From: Nemopilema nomurai
Lineage: Eukaryota > Cnidaria > Scyphozoa > Rhizostomeae > Rhizostomatidae
DNA: 64,000 nt
Assembly (NCBI GenBank): GCA_003864495.1
Contig: ML133499.1
Span: 62,001 to 126,000 of the forward strand
Direction of reading: 5' to 3'
Shown: positions 39,904 to 52,935 of the stretch, piece after piece
Layout: every line of letters starts with the position of its first letter
Numbering within the stretch: position 1 is the stretch's first letter
Translations under genes and position numbers: made by a program
Notes under the pieces: model-generated
Told to the model about the DNA's origin: nothing
Database searches by the model: none
Seen by the model: only the letters and a program-made list of their open reading frames with translations

Positions 39904-42900
39904 ATGGCCTCTCTGGGATTGAAAATATGTAGAAGATGCAGCCGATTAGCCGATAAAAGTCTTTTGAAGACATTCAAGGTACCTGTTTAGTTTATTTGAA
40001 GCAAAATTATCCAATTTTGCATGTTTGATCTTATATTATTTCATTGTGGGTGGTGGCCTAAGCTGTGAAACATGGTTAATGTTAGAAAAAAAATTATTTC
40101 ACACATTTGCAATTCCAGTTTGAAGCTTTCTTTTCTCCATGATGACGGTAAAACTAAACACGCCTAAGCTATTGATGTAAAATGTAAGTATAACGCCAAA
40201 ATATATAACTTAATGTAGTCAGCTGTGGGCTGGATCCGTAACTGGAATGCACTGGATAAGTATTTGGATAAATTTAGTTTGTGCATGCTTTTTGCGTTTG
40301 AAGAAGTCGACATGCCAGCTAAATTTTCAATATCACACTGTCCGCCATCCCAATACGTTATCAATTAGTTACACATTGTAATATTTGTAACATAATTAAG
40401 TTCAAATTACTCAAAATTGTAAGTAATTGGATCTGTTGAATGTTATTCGGGGTTGAAGATAACAATCAATCCTTGATCAACCACTGAGCCAGGCCTTTCT
40501 CTAGTTGAAATGAAGGTGCTCTATTTCACCTGCCAGAAAAAATTTCTCCCTGCCAGTACAACAGCGACCTTCTCTGCAATTGATTCTTCTATACACTGAT
40601 AAACTTTCAAGAATGCCATTTTGATATTGATACATAACCAGGACTAAAACTTGACTTAATGGCATGTTTGGTGGCATTACCAGCTCATAAGGCTTGATAA
40701 ATAGCTTAGACAATTTAGGCATGCTCTAGGTGTGTATGTTTGATTGCTAGGCCCTTTCTGGGCAAGGCCTAACTGAGCTTAAAGCCCTTCTTGATTAGAT
40801 TTCTTCCACAATACATTCTTGAAATGACTATTGATCTGTTTTTATTTACCATTGATCCCAGATGAACAGCATTTTTCCTTGTTTGCCAAAGAAGCCATAA
40901 TAACGAGAACTTTCTTTTTGTTTGCAAATATTTTTCAAAATAAATTAAAATTTATACACTATATCGTTGTTGGAACGACACACCACTTATGATTCATATT
41001 GTTCAGTTCCTGTTTCTCAGTCAGCTTTTTCCATCATCAAAACATTGTCACTATCTTTTGCAGCAGAAAAATCTACACCCATTTCCTGACAAAAATTTAG
41101 CAAATAGTATTCAATTAGTCAGCAATATAACACATCAAGGTCTGAACAAATTCTGTGCAAAAAGGGGAAAAATTTATTTCAACATTGCTTTTCTTCGAAT
41201 TTTCCAGAATAATTGCTTTCATCTGAAACTAGAGAAGCTTTATTGATTTGCATGTTCTGAGATATTTCAGCTTTACCATGTGCTCTTTTTGCCACCATCA
41301 GATGGTTTGTTTGTTTTCCACTTTGTTCAGATATCAAATTTTGCATTTGTGATTTGCATTTTGCAGGCATGTGTGAGTTCAAAACACATTTTATATAATG
41401 TGAATGTGATCTTAGAGAATTGATTTTGTTAATTTACCAATTGGATTGTCTGCTTAAAATTTAAAGAATATTGAAGTATATTTATAGGCTGGTGATTGGT
41501 TATCCTACATCCCGGACTTTTGTTCACATGCAATGATTCACAAGAATTCAAAAACTTGTGAACATGTCAAAATTGCATTGTGAACGTTTGCATGCAAATT
41601 TGAAACAAAATATCACATTTGTTTTGTTGTATTGCAAATGAAGTGGAAATAGGGCTTTAGCAATCCAGAACCAGCTATTTAGTTTGTCAGCCTTGGCCAG
41701 TTTTAATCATTTGCATACTCTTAGCAAAAGAGTTATTTAAGTTTGCAAAAACTATGGTTCTGATGTTCAATCTTATTTAAAATTATCCTTTTGATTATAT
41801 GGGTGGGAATAATATATCTTTGATACACAATTTTCCTAAAAATTCTTTTACACAGAACCAAGGCAACCTCATGAAGGGTGTACAGTTTTGTCATAGTATT
41901 CTCTCTTCTATTTAGGGATCCATTGGTGGTGCTAGTGTTCTTTCATCAAAATGGACATTGCAGAAGCAGCAGCAAAGGTCACTGTCCGTCCATGAGTACT
42001 TAAGCATGAAAATTCTTGATGATCTCAAAATCAAAGTTCCAATGGGGAAAGTTGCCAAAACTCCCGAAGAAGCTTTTCTTGCTGCGCAGGAACTGGGTAA
42101 GTTTAAATTTAAGCTGCATTTTTTTCATTTTTCTAATGATAAATGTTTATAGGTGATATATAAACTGATAATATTTTCTCTATTAATTATTTTGTTTATT
42201 TCTTTCTACTAAACATCCGCAAAGCAGTGTCCTGAGCCAGCGCCTCTAAAAGCTGAGCCATCCTAGCACTATTGATTCTATTCAGTTGATGCATTTTTAG
42301 CTAGGTAATCTAGCTTCAATTCATACTGCAGGTAAGAAAAGTAAAACCACAAAGTGTATAGTTTTGTGATGGAATGCTTTTAAAGATAAATACACAACAT
42401 TGTGATTTTATTTTAACCACTTTGAGGATAGCACATATTTTTCTGAAATTGCAATGACAAAGGCTCCAACTTTAGTCACTTTACACTGTGTTGTAACACT
42501 GTGTGTTTAGAATTGTTCTTATATTGTGTTCTACACCAAGATACATCAGAAATAAGCTTCTCCTAGCAGCTAGCCATCATTCTTTGGTCTTCTTCATCTG
42601 AAATGTAATTTGCATACAAATAAACCATAAAGGAATTTTTACTTGATACCAGTTTGTTTAGTACTAGTCTTGTGTCCTTGTAAGATTTCTGTCTCTATCT
42701 ATTGTCTTTTGTGTTTTTTCAAAAATATTTTCCCATTATTTTATGCATAAAGTGGAGTTCTTATTAAAAGTATGCTAAAGGCAGAATTTGATGAAAGTGT
42801 TTTTTGTGCATGTAGTTTCTATGTCTTTTGTTTTTCAAGAATCCCATGATTATGTGATAAAAGCACAAGTTTTAGCTGGTGGTAGAGGAAAAGGAGAATT

Positions 42901-45900
42901 TGAGTCTGGTCATAAAGGAATCAAGATTGTCTATTCGTATGTTTGAGTTGGATTTGTAATGTTACTAATTTTGTGATGAAGGCTGAAATTGATCAATTTT
43001 TATGCAAAGAATCCTCAGTTTCAGTTGAAAATGAAAAATAATGTCGTGTGTTCTGCAAGTACAATTCTTGAAAATTTGAAAGATTTGACATTAAACAGTG
43101 AACTTGCTAATGACAGATGTGCTTGGCCTAATGCAATCAAGCTTGATAGAAAATTACATACTCCAGACAATGCAAAAAACTGATGTTAAACTGAATATGA
43201 TGGTAATGATGATTGATGGGAAATAGATAAACATTTTTCATTCTGTTGATATTTTGCACATCAAATTTGGGGTTACTGTGGAAGTCTGTAATGAAGCTTG
43301 TGTTCCCTGTTGAATTCTTGATTCTAATGTGAACAAATACATGTGTGAGGTCAAGTGATGTGCACATGTTGATCTATGTACCATTTGCTTTATTGCCATG
43401 ACATAAATCTTTTCTTTCACATTTCCACTATAGAACTTCAATTTTCTTTCTTTTTTGACAGTCCTGAGGAAGTAAGAGAATATGCGAAACACATGTTAGG
43501 AAAAACACTAGTGACAAAGCAAACTGGAGAAATGGGGAGGCCATGCAATGAAGTAAGTTGTCATAAATCTTACAATGAGTATTATATGTTATGCTTATAC
43601 TTTAGCAGCAATTTCCACGAGAGTAAATGACCATTTGTCAAAGACCGTACTGAATGCTATGTCAATTATATTACGCGTATGAGTATAATTTTCTGCTTCA
43701 CAATGGAATATTTTTTCAATATGTTTGTTTTTATCATATTTTTCAAGAAGCCAAAACCCATGTCAGTCTTCTTATTTTCCACATCTTCATATCTCGGCAA
43801 GATCAACGTTTAGATTTCAGGAAAGACATGTTCAAGATATGTTTTCCCTTTGAAGTTCTTATTTGCGAGAGACTGTACCCCAGAAGAGAGTACTACTTTG
43901 CAATTACGCAGGACAGGAAAGCTAAGGTATCTATGTCAGCTTTGGAAAAGTATGTCACTTTTTCATTGCCACATATCACTGTGCATGTCAAATTCGTTCA
44001 AATCATTTTAAGTTTTGTTTTGACACTGTTTAGCAGAAACATTAGTATACCTTTTCAACGACTTTTGGAAGCTTAGAAGTGTGTTACTATGTTATTTGTG
44101 AGGAGCAATAACTCATAACTTTATATCTTATAACTTTATATATTATAACTTTATATATTATAACCTATAACGATATAACTTTGTAGCAGGTTTTCGACAT
44201 TGTCGTCTGAAATTACCGTTCTTGATGTTCAGGTGTCAGGATATTCAAAATATCATCTGTGCATATCTGGGGACCTTCAACTTCATGCTGCAGAAAAATG
44301 TTCCCTTTTTGTCTTGCTTGCTTACTCCAGCTTGGCAGTAAGTGACGGAATGTGTAGCTTGCAGCTCGTGAATGCCGGTTATATAGTTAAACCCTAGTGA
44401 AATATCGTCTTTGGATGTTTCCAATGCACGTGGGAGGCCTAACTGAGAATGCTAAGGTAGCTTAAAATGCAATAAGCTGCTATCATCGTTGTTAACATTG
44501 TATGGATAATGTTGATGCAATTCTTTCAGGGTCCTCTTATTATTGGAAGCAGCAGTGGTGGAGTGAATATTGAGGAAATGACCGATTCCATCGTAACCGA
44601 CCCGGTTAATATTGAAAACGGTAGGTGCTTTGGGCGGTTTGCCGTATAATCGACGCAAGTAACTAAGTATTGCTGTTATAAACCAACATATTTTGTTCTT
44701 TAGATTTCATTGTTGCCGTTGTTTACGAGCTCTGCTTTTGGGGCAATTCATTAATGACGTAATCAGAGTAAGCGATGTAATCTGGTCAGCTTTGCTTATG
44801 ATTATGACGTCAGGTGAGAGGATTCAGTTTCTAGAAAACGAGGTACAGAATGGGTGTAGAGCTAGTAGCCCGCCTTTTGGCCAACACCTTTAATGCATGG
44901 TCACGTATGCGTTGCTCAGATTCCCCGTTGACTACTTCAAAGCGTAGTTTTGAATCTTCTAAGTAGCTATAAATAAAATAGTTGCTGTAATATTCTAGTT
45001 GTAGCAGTAGACCCTTTAGCGTTGGCACACTTGTTACCATGCAGATCTGTACTGTTTTGCATGTCCCTTTAAATCACACTACCGTGACGTCATGTTCTAG
45101 GGCTGAGCATGGACCAGGCGATCAGGTTTGCCTGCCAGATGGGATTCGGTCCACACTGCGTTGAGCCAGCAGCCGACATTTTCATCAAGCTGTATAATTT
45201 ATTCATTGAGAAGGATTGCACTTTGATCGAAATCAACCCACTTACGGAGATTTCCTCTGGCGAAGGTGGGTAATAGAATAAGTCTAGTTGAGGAAACAGA
45301 GAAATGCAATTTCGCAATCAATACGCAATTTGAAAATCACTTGATCAATCAATTGATGAAATTTATTTCCGTCTAAATTGCTTTGGTCTAGTAAGAGCGA
45401 AAATTTGCTATTGATACGCGAAATTTGATAAGGCAACGTGGAGTTGGTCAAATTATTTACACGATTGATAAACTTTCTTAATTGTGTGACTACTGCAGTT
45501 ACTCAAGAGTATCTAAAAACGGAAAACTAGTGCTGGTATTAAACGCAAGATTGAAAATTTTAAAAAAAGATTAAAAATTGGGACTGGTATGAAAAGGAGA
45601 CGGAAAAGCAGGAAGAAAAGAAAAACAAATACATTCATTCTTAAACGAGTCGTTTTTTCATTATTCGAGAGATGAAAGTTTTATTGATTAAAAACCTCTG
45701 ATTTCGTGAATTTTTAGATTCGCTAACTTAAAAAAATAATAGCTTATAATCATTGAAAATAGTGGCATATTTCACAATCGGTAGTGAAATAACAATTTTC
45801 AAATTTGACAAATATTAATATTCGGAGGCAATTATTTGACACTCTAGAGTAGGCATACCTTTGTAAAAGATGAAATAAGAGTTTAACGTAGCTTTAACCG

Positions 45901-48900
45901 ATGGAAACCTGCATCATTCTATCTATACTTTGTTTATTTTTGTTCTCTTTCGTTCACTAGTGGTCTGTATGGATGTGAAAATCAATTTTGATGACAACGC
46001 ATTGTACCGTCATCCGGAGATCGAAGCGCTGAGGGACCCAAGCCAAGAAGATCCACGCGAGGTCGAAGCGTCTCTCCAGCAACTGAACTACATTGGACTA
46101 CAAGGAACCATCGGTTGCCTAGGTTTGGAGCGACTCTTTCTAACTTAAACTAGACGCTGTGACGTCATAATCTGTGCACTCTTTTGCGAAACTCAAAAGT
46201 GCGGCTGTTAGGAGCTCAACAGTGATTGAAATTAACGAACTGCTATGGCGCGCTGATAAGCTCATTCTTTCACGGGGCGAACAAATACAGGTAAATTCCG
46301 CGACCTTGATTCATGACAAATTGTCCGACGCTTGATCCCTCACCTTAGAGAAATCTCTGGCTGGAATGTTTTATTAGAAACTGAGAAGTCAGAAAACAAT
46401 TATACAAAAAGAGTTCCATTTTTCTGTTGGATCTTTCTACAAGTGGGGGGGGGGGGTGAAGGCTAATTGGTCATAGCATGGCAAATTATGCGCTCTTTCC
46501 CACAAACCTCAAATGGTTTTCAATTTTTAACTGTCTACAGTAAATCCCCGCATATACCTACTTTTGAGGTTCAGACTGAAAAAGGAGGGATTTGCTGCAT
46601 TTATGTTTTCAGCTTTTTGAAATTTTCATAGCATAATCTGGCTAGTTTGGAACTCAACTATGCAACAGATCTGCCATAATACTGCAGTTTCGTGCGATTT
46701 TAAAGTTCTCCATTAGAAATCATTCATTTCATTATAAATGTAGTTATGAATGATGAAATTTTACTCTATTTCATGAAGGATGAAGTTCGAAGGAAACACA
46801 AATGAAGCGCGCGTGCACTTACAACGTATCATAGTGACAAAAAGGGGTTTCAACTTCAAAACCGAAACTAAACTCTGTGAAGCATTTATTTCAATAAACA
46901 TAATCATGGAAGTTGGGATTTCATTGCCCACTGTTTTTCTAATTGGAGAGGGAAACCAAAATGGGAGCTACCTAAAGAATTCTCTATGAAGCAAGCATGC
47001 ATTTATGACATTGCTGATGGTGAAAGAAACAGGGTATCGTAGAGACTAAAATGGGAGTCACTGATTATACAAAATACTAGACTTTACAAATCGTTTGCTT
47101 TCTCTGCCGATCATTTAGCAATGGGATTGCTTTTCATGCGAAAGCCTGTCTCATGAAAGAAACAAAATGTTTCGCTGAAGTCAGTTTTTGAAATGGGCTT
47201 TGCTTACTCAATTCACGTGACAACTTTTAGTTTGCTTTCCTTTGACAGCAGTATAATTCATTTTTTTATATAATTCATGATTTGTTTGTTCCTGTATCAC
47301 TGCCGGATCGATCGCATTTAAACTTGGCAGCATTGATGCTTTCCCCAGGTACTTTAACTAAACAGAGCGCAATGTTAATATACCATACCTCATTCTTGCA
47401 TTCAGTCGGTTGTATACAACGGTTAACCTTTCAATACCTAGCGTAATAGACGGGACAAAACCACCCGTGCGGCTTTAGCTTTCTCAGCATCATATGGCTC
47501 CCCGGCTACTATTTACTACGCGTATAAACTTAATCGCCTGCGCATTGGATACACATTCTTTTCTGCACTGTTAGTTAGAAATACCAGGAGTTGCTTGATA
47601 ATGCATCTTGTCAAATCAACCTTTCTGCTAGCCGTTATGTTTAATAAGTGCTTCTTCTTGTTTTGCGCAGTGAATGGCGCAGGTCTTGCCATGGCAACAA
47701 TGGACATCATCAAACTGCACGGTGGATCTCCCGCCAATTTCCTCGATGTTGGCGGAGGCGCCACCGTAGAGGCCGTGACAACTGCATTCAAACTTATCAG
47801 CTCGGATAAGCATGTATGTTATTTCTGTTCGCCCTTTGTCTTACTGTATAGTAACGAAATCCTTTGAAATGATAGGCCTGTTCTCAAGTAACAGGGATAT
47901 CAGCGTCTGGAAACCTCTTGTTTGCGCAACCCCGTGTTAATTTGAAACCAATGAGCCAAACAGTTAATTTGAAACCAGTTGTGAAGATGGGCTTCCTAAT
48001 AAAAGAGTATTTTGACGGTGTTTGCGGAATGTGTTATTCCTTTGCTAAGCACAGGAAGTGCCTTTCTGCGCATGCACCTTCTCCAGGACCACCAGTTTTG
48101 ATTTGTCTCATCTGCACCAAGCGTGGATTCATTCAGATTGATGGCTGTACCAGAATTGGCTGTTCCTTTAAATTTGCTTCTGCCATCTCCCTAAGGCTCA
48201 ACACTACGACTTATAACTTAATTACTTGTACTCCGATTTTTATTGTTGTCTTTTTCCTGGAAATACAGGTGAAAGCCATCCTTGTAAACATCTTTGGTGG
48301 AATCATGAAGTGTGACGTCATCGCTGAAGGCATTATAGAGGCTGCCAAGAGCTTGAAGTTGGCCATACCCCTTGTGGTGAGGCTGCAGGGTAGGTTGCAA
48401 TTGGTCCTGGGCAGACTCAAGCTTTTTATTCGTTATTATTTGCGACATCGACTCTACCCTACAAGTTTGATAATTTTGCTCAATTGTCTCAATTAGTCGT
48501 TGCGGCCAAGTCTGTCTTGAGTAAACACTCATTTTCATAAGACGTTTCGCAGAATTCTTCAACTAGTTGCTCCTGCTTGATTTGTATTGGAAAGTGCCTA
48601 ATTTTCATCACGACCATTTCCCGGTTATACTGGAACCTGTAATTCCCAAGTTTTTGCTTGAATTTGAAAGTAACGAAACGAACTCATAAACAGATTGCAA
48701 ACAGTATAAGACGACATAGCCATACATAAACAGAATACTTTCAAGACTATCAGTCTAATCCTTACTTACGTTGTAACCTTGGAAGTTCAGTCTCAATGCC
48801 AAAGATAGCCCTTTAAACCCCAAATCGCACTTGAAGTGAAGTCTTGACCTAAAATGTTCAAGCGTAGTGACCTAGCATGCTTAATATTCACAATGGAAAC

Positions 48901-49745
48901 TGGTTCTCACTTGTTTTTTTTTTTGCAAAACGCGTCGCACTTTTATGAAAAGTAAAAACTTGTTTCTGCAGATATCAAGTTTGTTTCTTTTATGAACTTT
49001 ATATATTCAACTTTATATATTCAACAGGAACGAAAGTGGATGATGCCAAAGCGTTAATTGCTACTAGTGGACTTCGAATTTTACCAGTAGACAACTTAGA
49101 AGACGCAGCACGACTAGTAAGTGTCCTCTCGATCATTTTAGGAGAATTCGGCTTCCTGCAAATTTGTGGGATTGTTTCGGCACCCTCTTTGTCAGATGAA
49201 ACGGAACACCCGAGCAGTGTTCTCTTAATAAAAGTTTAAACACCCAGATGCGCTTTGTACTATTCTTTATGCACGCAAGATGAATTTTCTCACATCTATG
49301 GTATCTACCTAATAATGGTGTAATGATTTGAAACCCAGTTGTCCACTAGCGACATACCGGAAATTAAATCTTTTTGTTCTTTGTTCTGAATCCTAATTTT
49401 CGAAACATTCACGGAACATTTGCGACTGAAGAGATTTGTGCAATCTGTACCATCCTATCATGGGAATGACTTTGAATTCCCTAACCTTTGGCCAGAAAAT
49501 AGGGACCATTTCAGAGTTCAAACACCTCTCTTATTGTCCAACCAATTATTTAAGCAATAGCAGCTGGTCCCCAGCTTTTAGGTTTGATTTGTCGGCAGAT
49601 GCTTACAGCGTTTCAAGTTAAAAAGTAAATGTTTTCGTTTTGACGTGAGTTGTTGCATTTCTAATTTCAGGTTGTGAAACTCGCCAGCATCGTCGAACTA
49701 GCGCAAGCTGCTGATGTGCATGTCAACTTTGAACTTCCCATCTAA
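39904..49745 (+). CDS. SUCLA2: Succinate-CoA ligase [ADP-forming] subunit beta, 12 exons
   Basis: Mitochondrial matrix enzyme of the TCA cycle, pairing with SUCLG1 to interconvert succinyl-CoA + ADP and succinate + ATP. Exons: 39904-39978, 41916-42096, 42840-42936, 43462-43552, about 43837-43926, 44530-44620, 45101-45265, 45961-46122, 47671-47813, 48269-48389, 49028-49116, 49671-49745. The product is 459 residues (human 463). The N-terminus [19 protein letters not shown] is basic and fits a mitochondrial presequence. Motifs: [103 protein letters not shown] separates it from the GTP-forming SUCLG2. The start of exon 5 is uncertain: the best family alignment needs an acceptor one base away from any AG, and the in-frame alternative adds ICFPFE. 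Confidence 0.93.
44113..44185 (+). repeat. AT-rich short tandem repeat
   Basis: Four or five degenerate copies of a unit of about 16 bases resembling ATAACTTTATATATT, in a SUCLA2 intron. Confidence 0.75.
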
Positions 49746-50332
49746 TTCAAATCTTTATAAATTCTACGTATTGTTCTCAATGTTGTCCGCAATAGCTTCC
49801 CTGGAGTGCATGATTCTGAAAACAGCTAAATGTTCCATTTTCTTCGACAAATTGAAGTTAATGACAATGAACTTTGAAGGTTTATTTTATGTAGCCCTGT
49901 ATTATTCTGCATTGCAACTGCCTTCAATTGTTGTTTGGTCTTTTTGTCCTTTCTGCTATCATGAAAACTTCACGGGAACGTTTTGTAAGCAGATCTCTCC
50001 CGTTTCGAAATAACGTGATGAAGCATTCATCTCTGCAAGTAGCAATTTGGAGAACAAAATAATGCACGTTTTTTTGGTATTGTGTTTTGTGCATTCGGAG
50101 CAAATTTTTAGTCCATAAAGTTTTTTATTGACCTGCTTTCATTCTTGTTACTTGGTTTAAAAACAATGCAACAATAGTCCAGGCCCTTAAATAAGTACAT
50201 AATGCGGCTGCCCTTAAAAGGACCTGGTACAGGATTACATGCAAGATGGTGAAATTTGAGCCAGCGTAATCTGAACACCAGTTCGCAAGCTACTGAGGTT
50301 TAATTCCACAACCCCTTACTCCTAGATTTCAG

Positions 50333-50382
<50 letters not shown>

Positions 50383-50383
50383 G

Positions 50384-50422
<39 letters not shown>

Positions 50423-50433
50423 GTCTCTCTCTG

Positions 50434-50466
<33 letters not shown>

Positions 50467-50467
50467 G

Positions 50468-50500
<33 letters not shown>

Positions 50501-50543
50501 GTCTCTCTCTCTCTCTCTCTCTATCTCTATCTATCTCTATCTA

Positions 50544-50624
<81 letters not shown>

Positions 50625-51265
50625 CTCTCTATCTCTCTCTATCTCTATCTCTCTCTATTATGTTCTACGGAAGGTCGCCTTGCAATTAACGCGTCTCTTC
50701 CGTTCCCAAGCGGGGCTTTACTGCACTGGTGCACCTTCCTCTGATTGTCACCAACGTCGTGGTCGCTTTGTCTGCTTTCGCTATCCATTGATTCGTTTTC
50801 TTATGAGTTGCCGAATGAAGAATCTTCGACAACTGTATCGGGGTTTAGTGTTACATCTCCAGTTTCACTATCTTCTATATTCACCCCTCAATTGGGTCTG
50901 TTATACAAAAACGGACAACAATCGTGCAAAATTTCGATGCGGGCATGTAAACCTCCAATCTTAAGTATTTTCAGACGTAGTAAACGATGCAAGGCAAACC
51001 AAAACTGAAGATGCCCCTATAAGCGATTTTTAAAAACAAGGGGATAGTTGCTACGCCTTCTACTTATAATTACGTGATGTAATTTTGATAATTCTTTTTC
51101 CTTGTCGGCAAGAAGTCGGTCGCCAAAAGGAGCAGAGATGCCACAACAATGTAGTACACTACGGGAGTTTGCGGTACAAATCTTTCCTGACAAAACAATG
51201 GGTGTCATATGTCACCATGTCTTCAGCATCCATCTTGGATCAGTTTGCTATTTGACACAAGCAAG
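49746..51265. other. Intergenic region between SUCLA2 and SLC46-like gene
   Basis: This contains the 3' flank of SUCLA2, a long CT microsatellite (listed separately) and the upstream region of the transporter gene. Open frames around 50680-51008 show no domain. An in-frame upstream ATG at 51209 would extend the transporter by 19 residues, which do not look like transporter sequence. Confidence 0.5.
50333..50658 (+). repeat. CT microsatellite with ATCT and GTCT variants
   Basis: About 325 bases of CT dinucleotides, regularly interrupted by A or G to give ATCTCTCTCT and GTCTCTCTCT units. It lies about 600 bases upstream of the SLC46-like start codon. An uninterrupted polypyrimidine/polypurine tract of this length can adopt triplex (H-DNA) structure. 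Confidence 0.97.
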
Positions 51266-52935
51266 ATGGAGTTGAGATTATCGGCAATAACCGTGGAGCC
51301 GGTGCTGTTCCTATGCATGCAGGTATTTTTCCTTCATTTGGTTGCCCTGCCCCAGATCATATTGGAGAATGTGTGTCTGCAGAATCACAACAAAACGCGC
51401 TGTGACGCAATGTACAAGGGCTCGTTCAAGAAGGACTACGACGAGGTCCAGGCGCAGGCGTCCCTATGGATGGCGGCTTTGTTGGTGGCTGCAGCGTCGA
51501 TCACGGCGTTGACTCTCCCCTTCGTCGCAACCCTGTCCGACGAACTCGGAAGGCGCAAATCCTACTGCTGACTCCCATCTGCCAGCTTGTCCAAGGAATT
51601 ATTCTGGTTTGCATATTAGCCAGAGGGCTGCTTTTCCCGACTTGGATATTGGTTATCGTTGGAATGATTCCTGGCGTGGTTGGGGACATCACGGGAACGT
51701 ACGTGCTTACGTACGCATACATTGCCGACATAACGACTGAGAAATCGAGAACCTTGAGGATCAATCTGTTGGAAGCATGCTCGATTTTGTCTGGCCTAAC
51801 TTCAACCTTTTCAAGTGGCTATATCATTGAGAGCTATGGCTATAAAGGTATCTATGTAGCTTGTATTGCAGTTGTCACTGCAGCCATTCTGTATTTGATT
51901 TTCGTTCTAAAGCCAGTGGAGAAGCCAGTCGAGCCAGTCGACAAAGAAACATCCATCGTTGCTAATGCAAATGAAAGTTTGGATAACCCAAGCCAGATTG
52001 ACTTGGATTGCAGCAAGGAAAAGTTCAGTTGCAAGAGCATGGATGCAGTCCAAGACGATGGCGGGATAGAAGTCGCTGTTCAGGAGGAGGAAAATGATGA
52101 AAAGAGTACTGACAGAGCGATGCCTGGGAATTGCGAGGGAGCTGAGCCATGCCAGTCGAAAGAAGCACAACCTACTGCCCCAGAAGCACAACGTGATGAA
52201 CAATCAAAAAATGGGGTGGAGGGTAGAAAACCCTTGAAGGCAACGGTCATCTACGCGCTCAAGGCCTCGAACCCCATTGGGAATCTCCTGCGGGTCGGCC
52301 GGGCGCTAAAATCGAACGGTTCTCTGGCACATGGGGTTCTGCTTTTTGTTCTCATGATGCTCGCAGCCATATCATACTCGGCGGAGCTGGCCGTCATGGT
52401 CCTCTACTTAAAGACCGCCCCCTTCTACCTGAGCTCGATCCAAATCGGGACTTTCCTGGCGTTCCAGAGCGCGTCGCTCGCCATACTCGGTCTTATTGGC
52501 TTTAACATTCTCTTGACGCGTGTTTTCAAGGTGGATGACCACACTATCTTGCTAATAACAGCCTCCTTCTACGTCATCTACTGTGTTCTGCTTGGAACGG
52601 CGAATTCACTCGTGTTCCTCTATATGACGCAATTAGTCCATGCTTTGTCGACCATCAACGTCTCTACGATTCGAGCCATGATTTCAAAAGTCACCCCGCC
52701 CTCCACCGTGGGCCTACTCTTCTCAGCAATGCTCATCGTTGAGACCATATCCGTGTTGATCGGCTCCATGGTAGGGCCTCTGGTTTACTCTGCAGTGGTC
52801 TCCACGCACCCTGGCTTTGTGTTCTTCCTCAATGCTCTGTTCATGTTTGCGAGCACCTGCGTCTCCTTCTATCTTTTCCTCACCAAACGCAACAAGCATA
52901 GTCGAGGCAGCTTCGAAGTAGAAGCGTCAGCCTAG
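51266..52935 (+). CDS. SLC46-type major facilitator transporter, one frameshift
   Basis: Intronless member of the SLC46 family (proton-coupled folate transporter and lysosomal SLC46A3 group), twelve predicted membrane helices. The ATG at 51266 (MELRLSAITVEPVLFL) was preferred because SLC46 proteins start with a short tail followed by EPVLFL-type sequence. The first part runs to SDELGRRK in one frame and resumes as ILLLTPICQLVQG one base shifted, at the AAA run at 51557-51559. It then stays open through the C-terminus ending FEVEASA. Between helices 6 and 7 is an unusually long acidic cytoplasmic loop of about 135 residues. With the break counted as one missing base, the length is about 556 residues, versus about 450-460 in vertebrate SLC46. 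The substrate is unknown. Confidence 0.8.

Noticed and set aside
51501..52203. Minus-strand frames opposite the SLC46-like gene
   Set aside because: Shadows of the coding strand with no recognisable domain.
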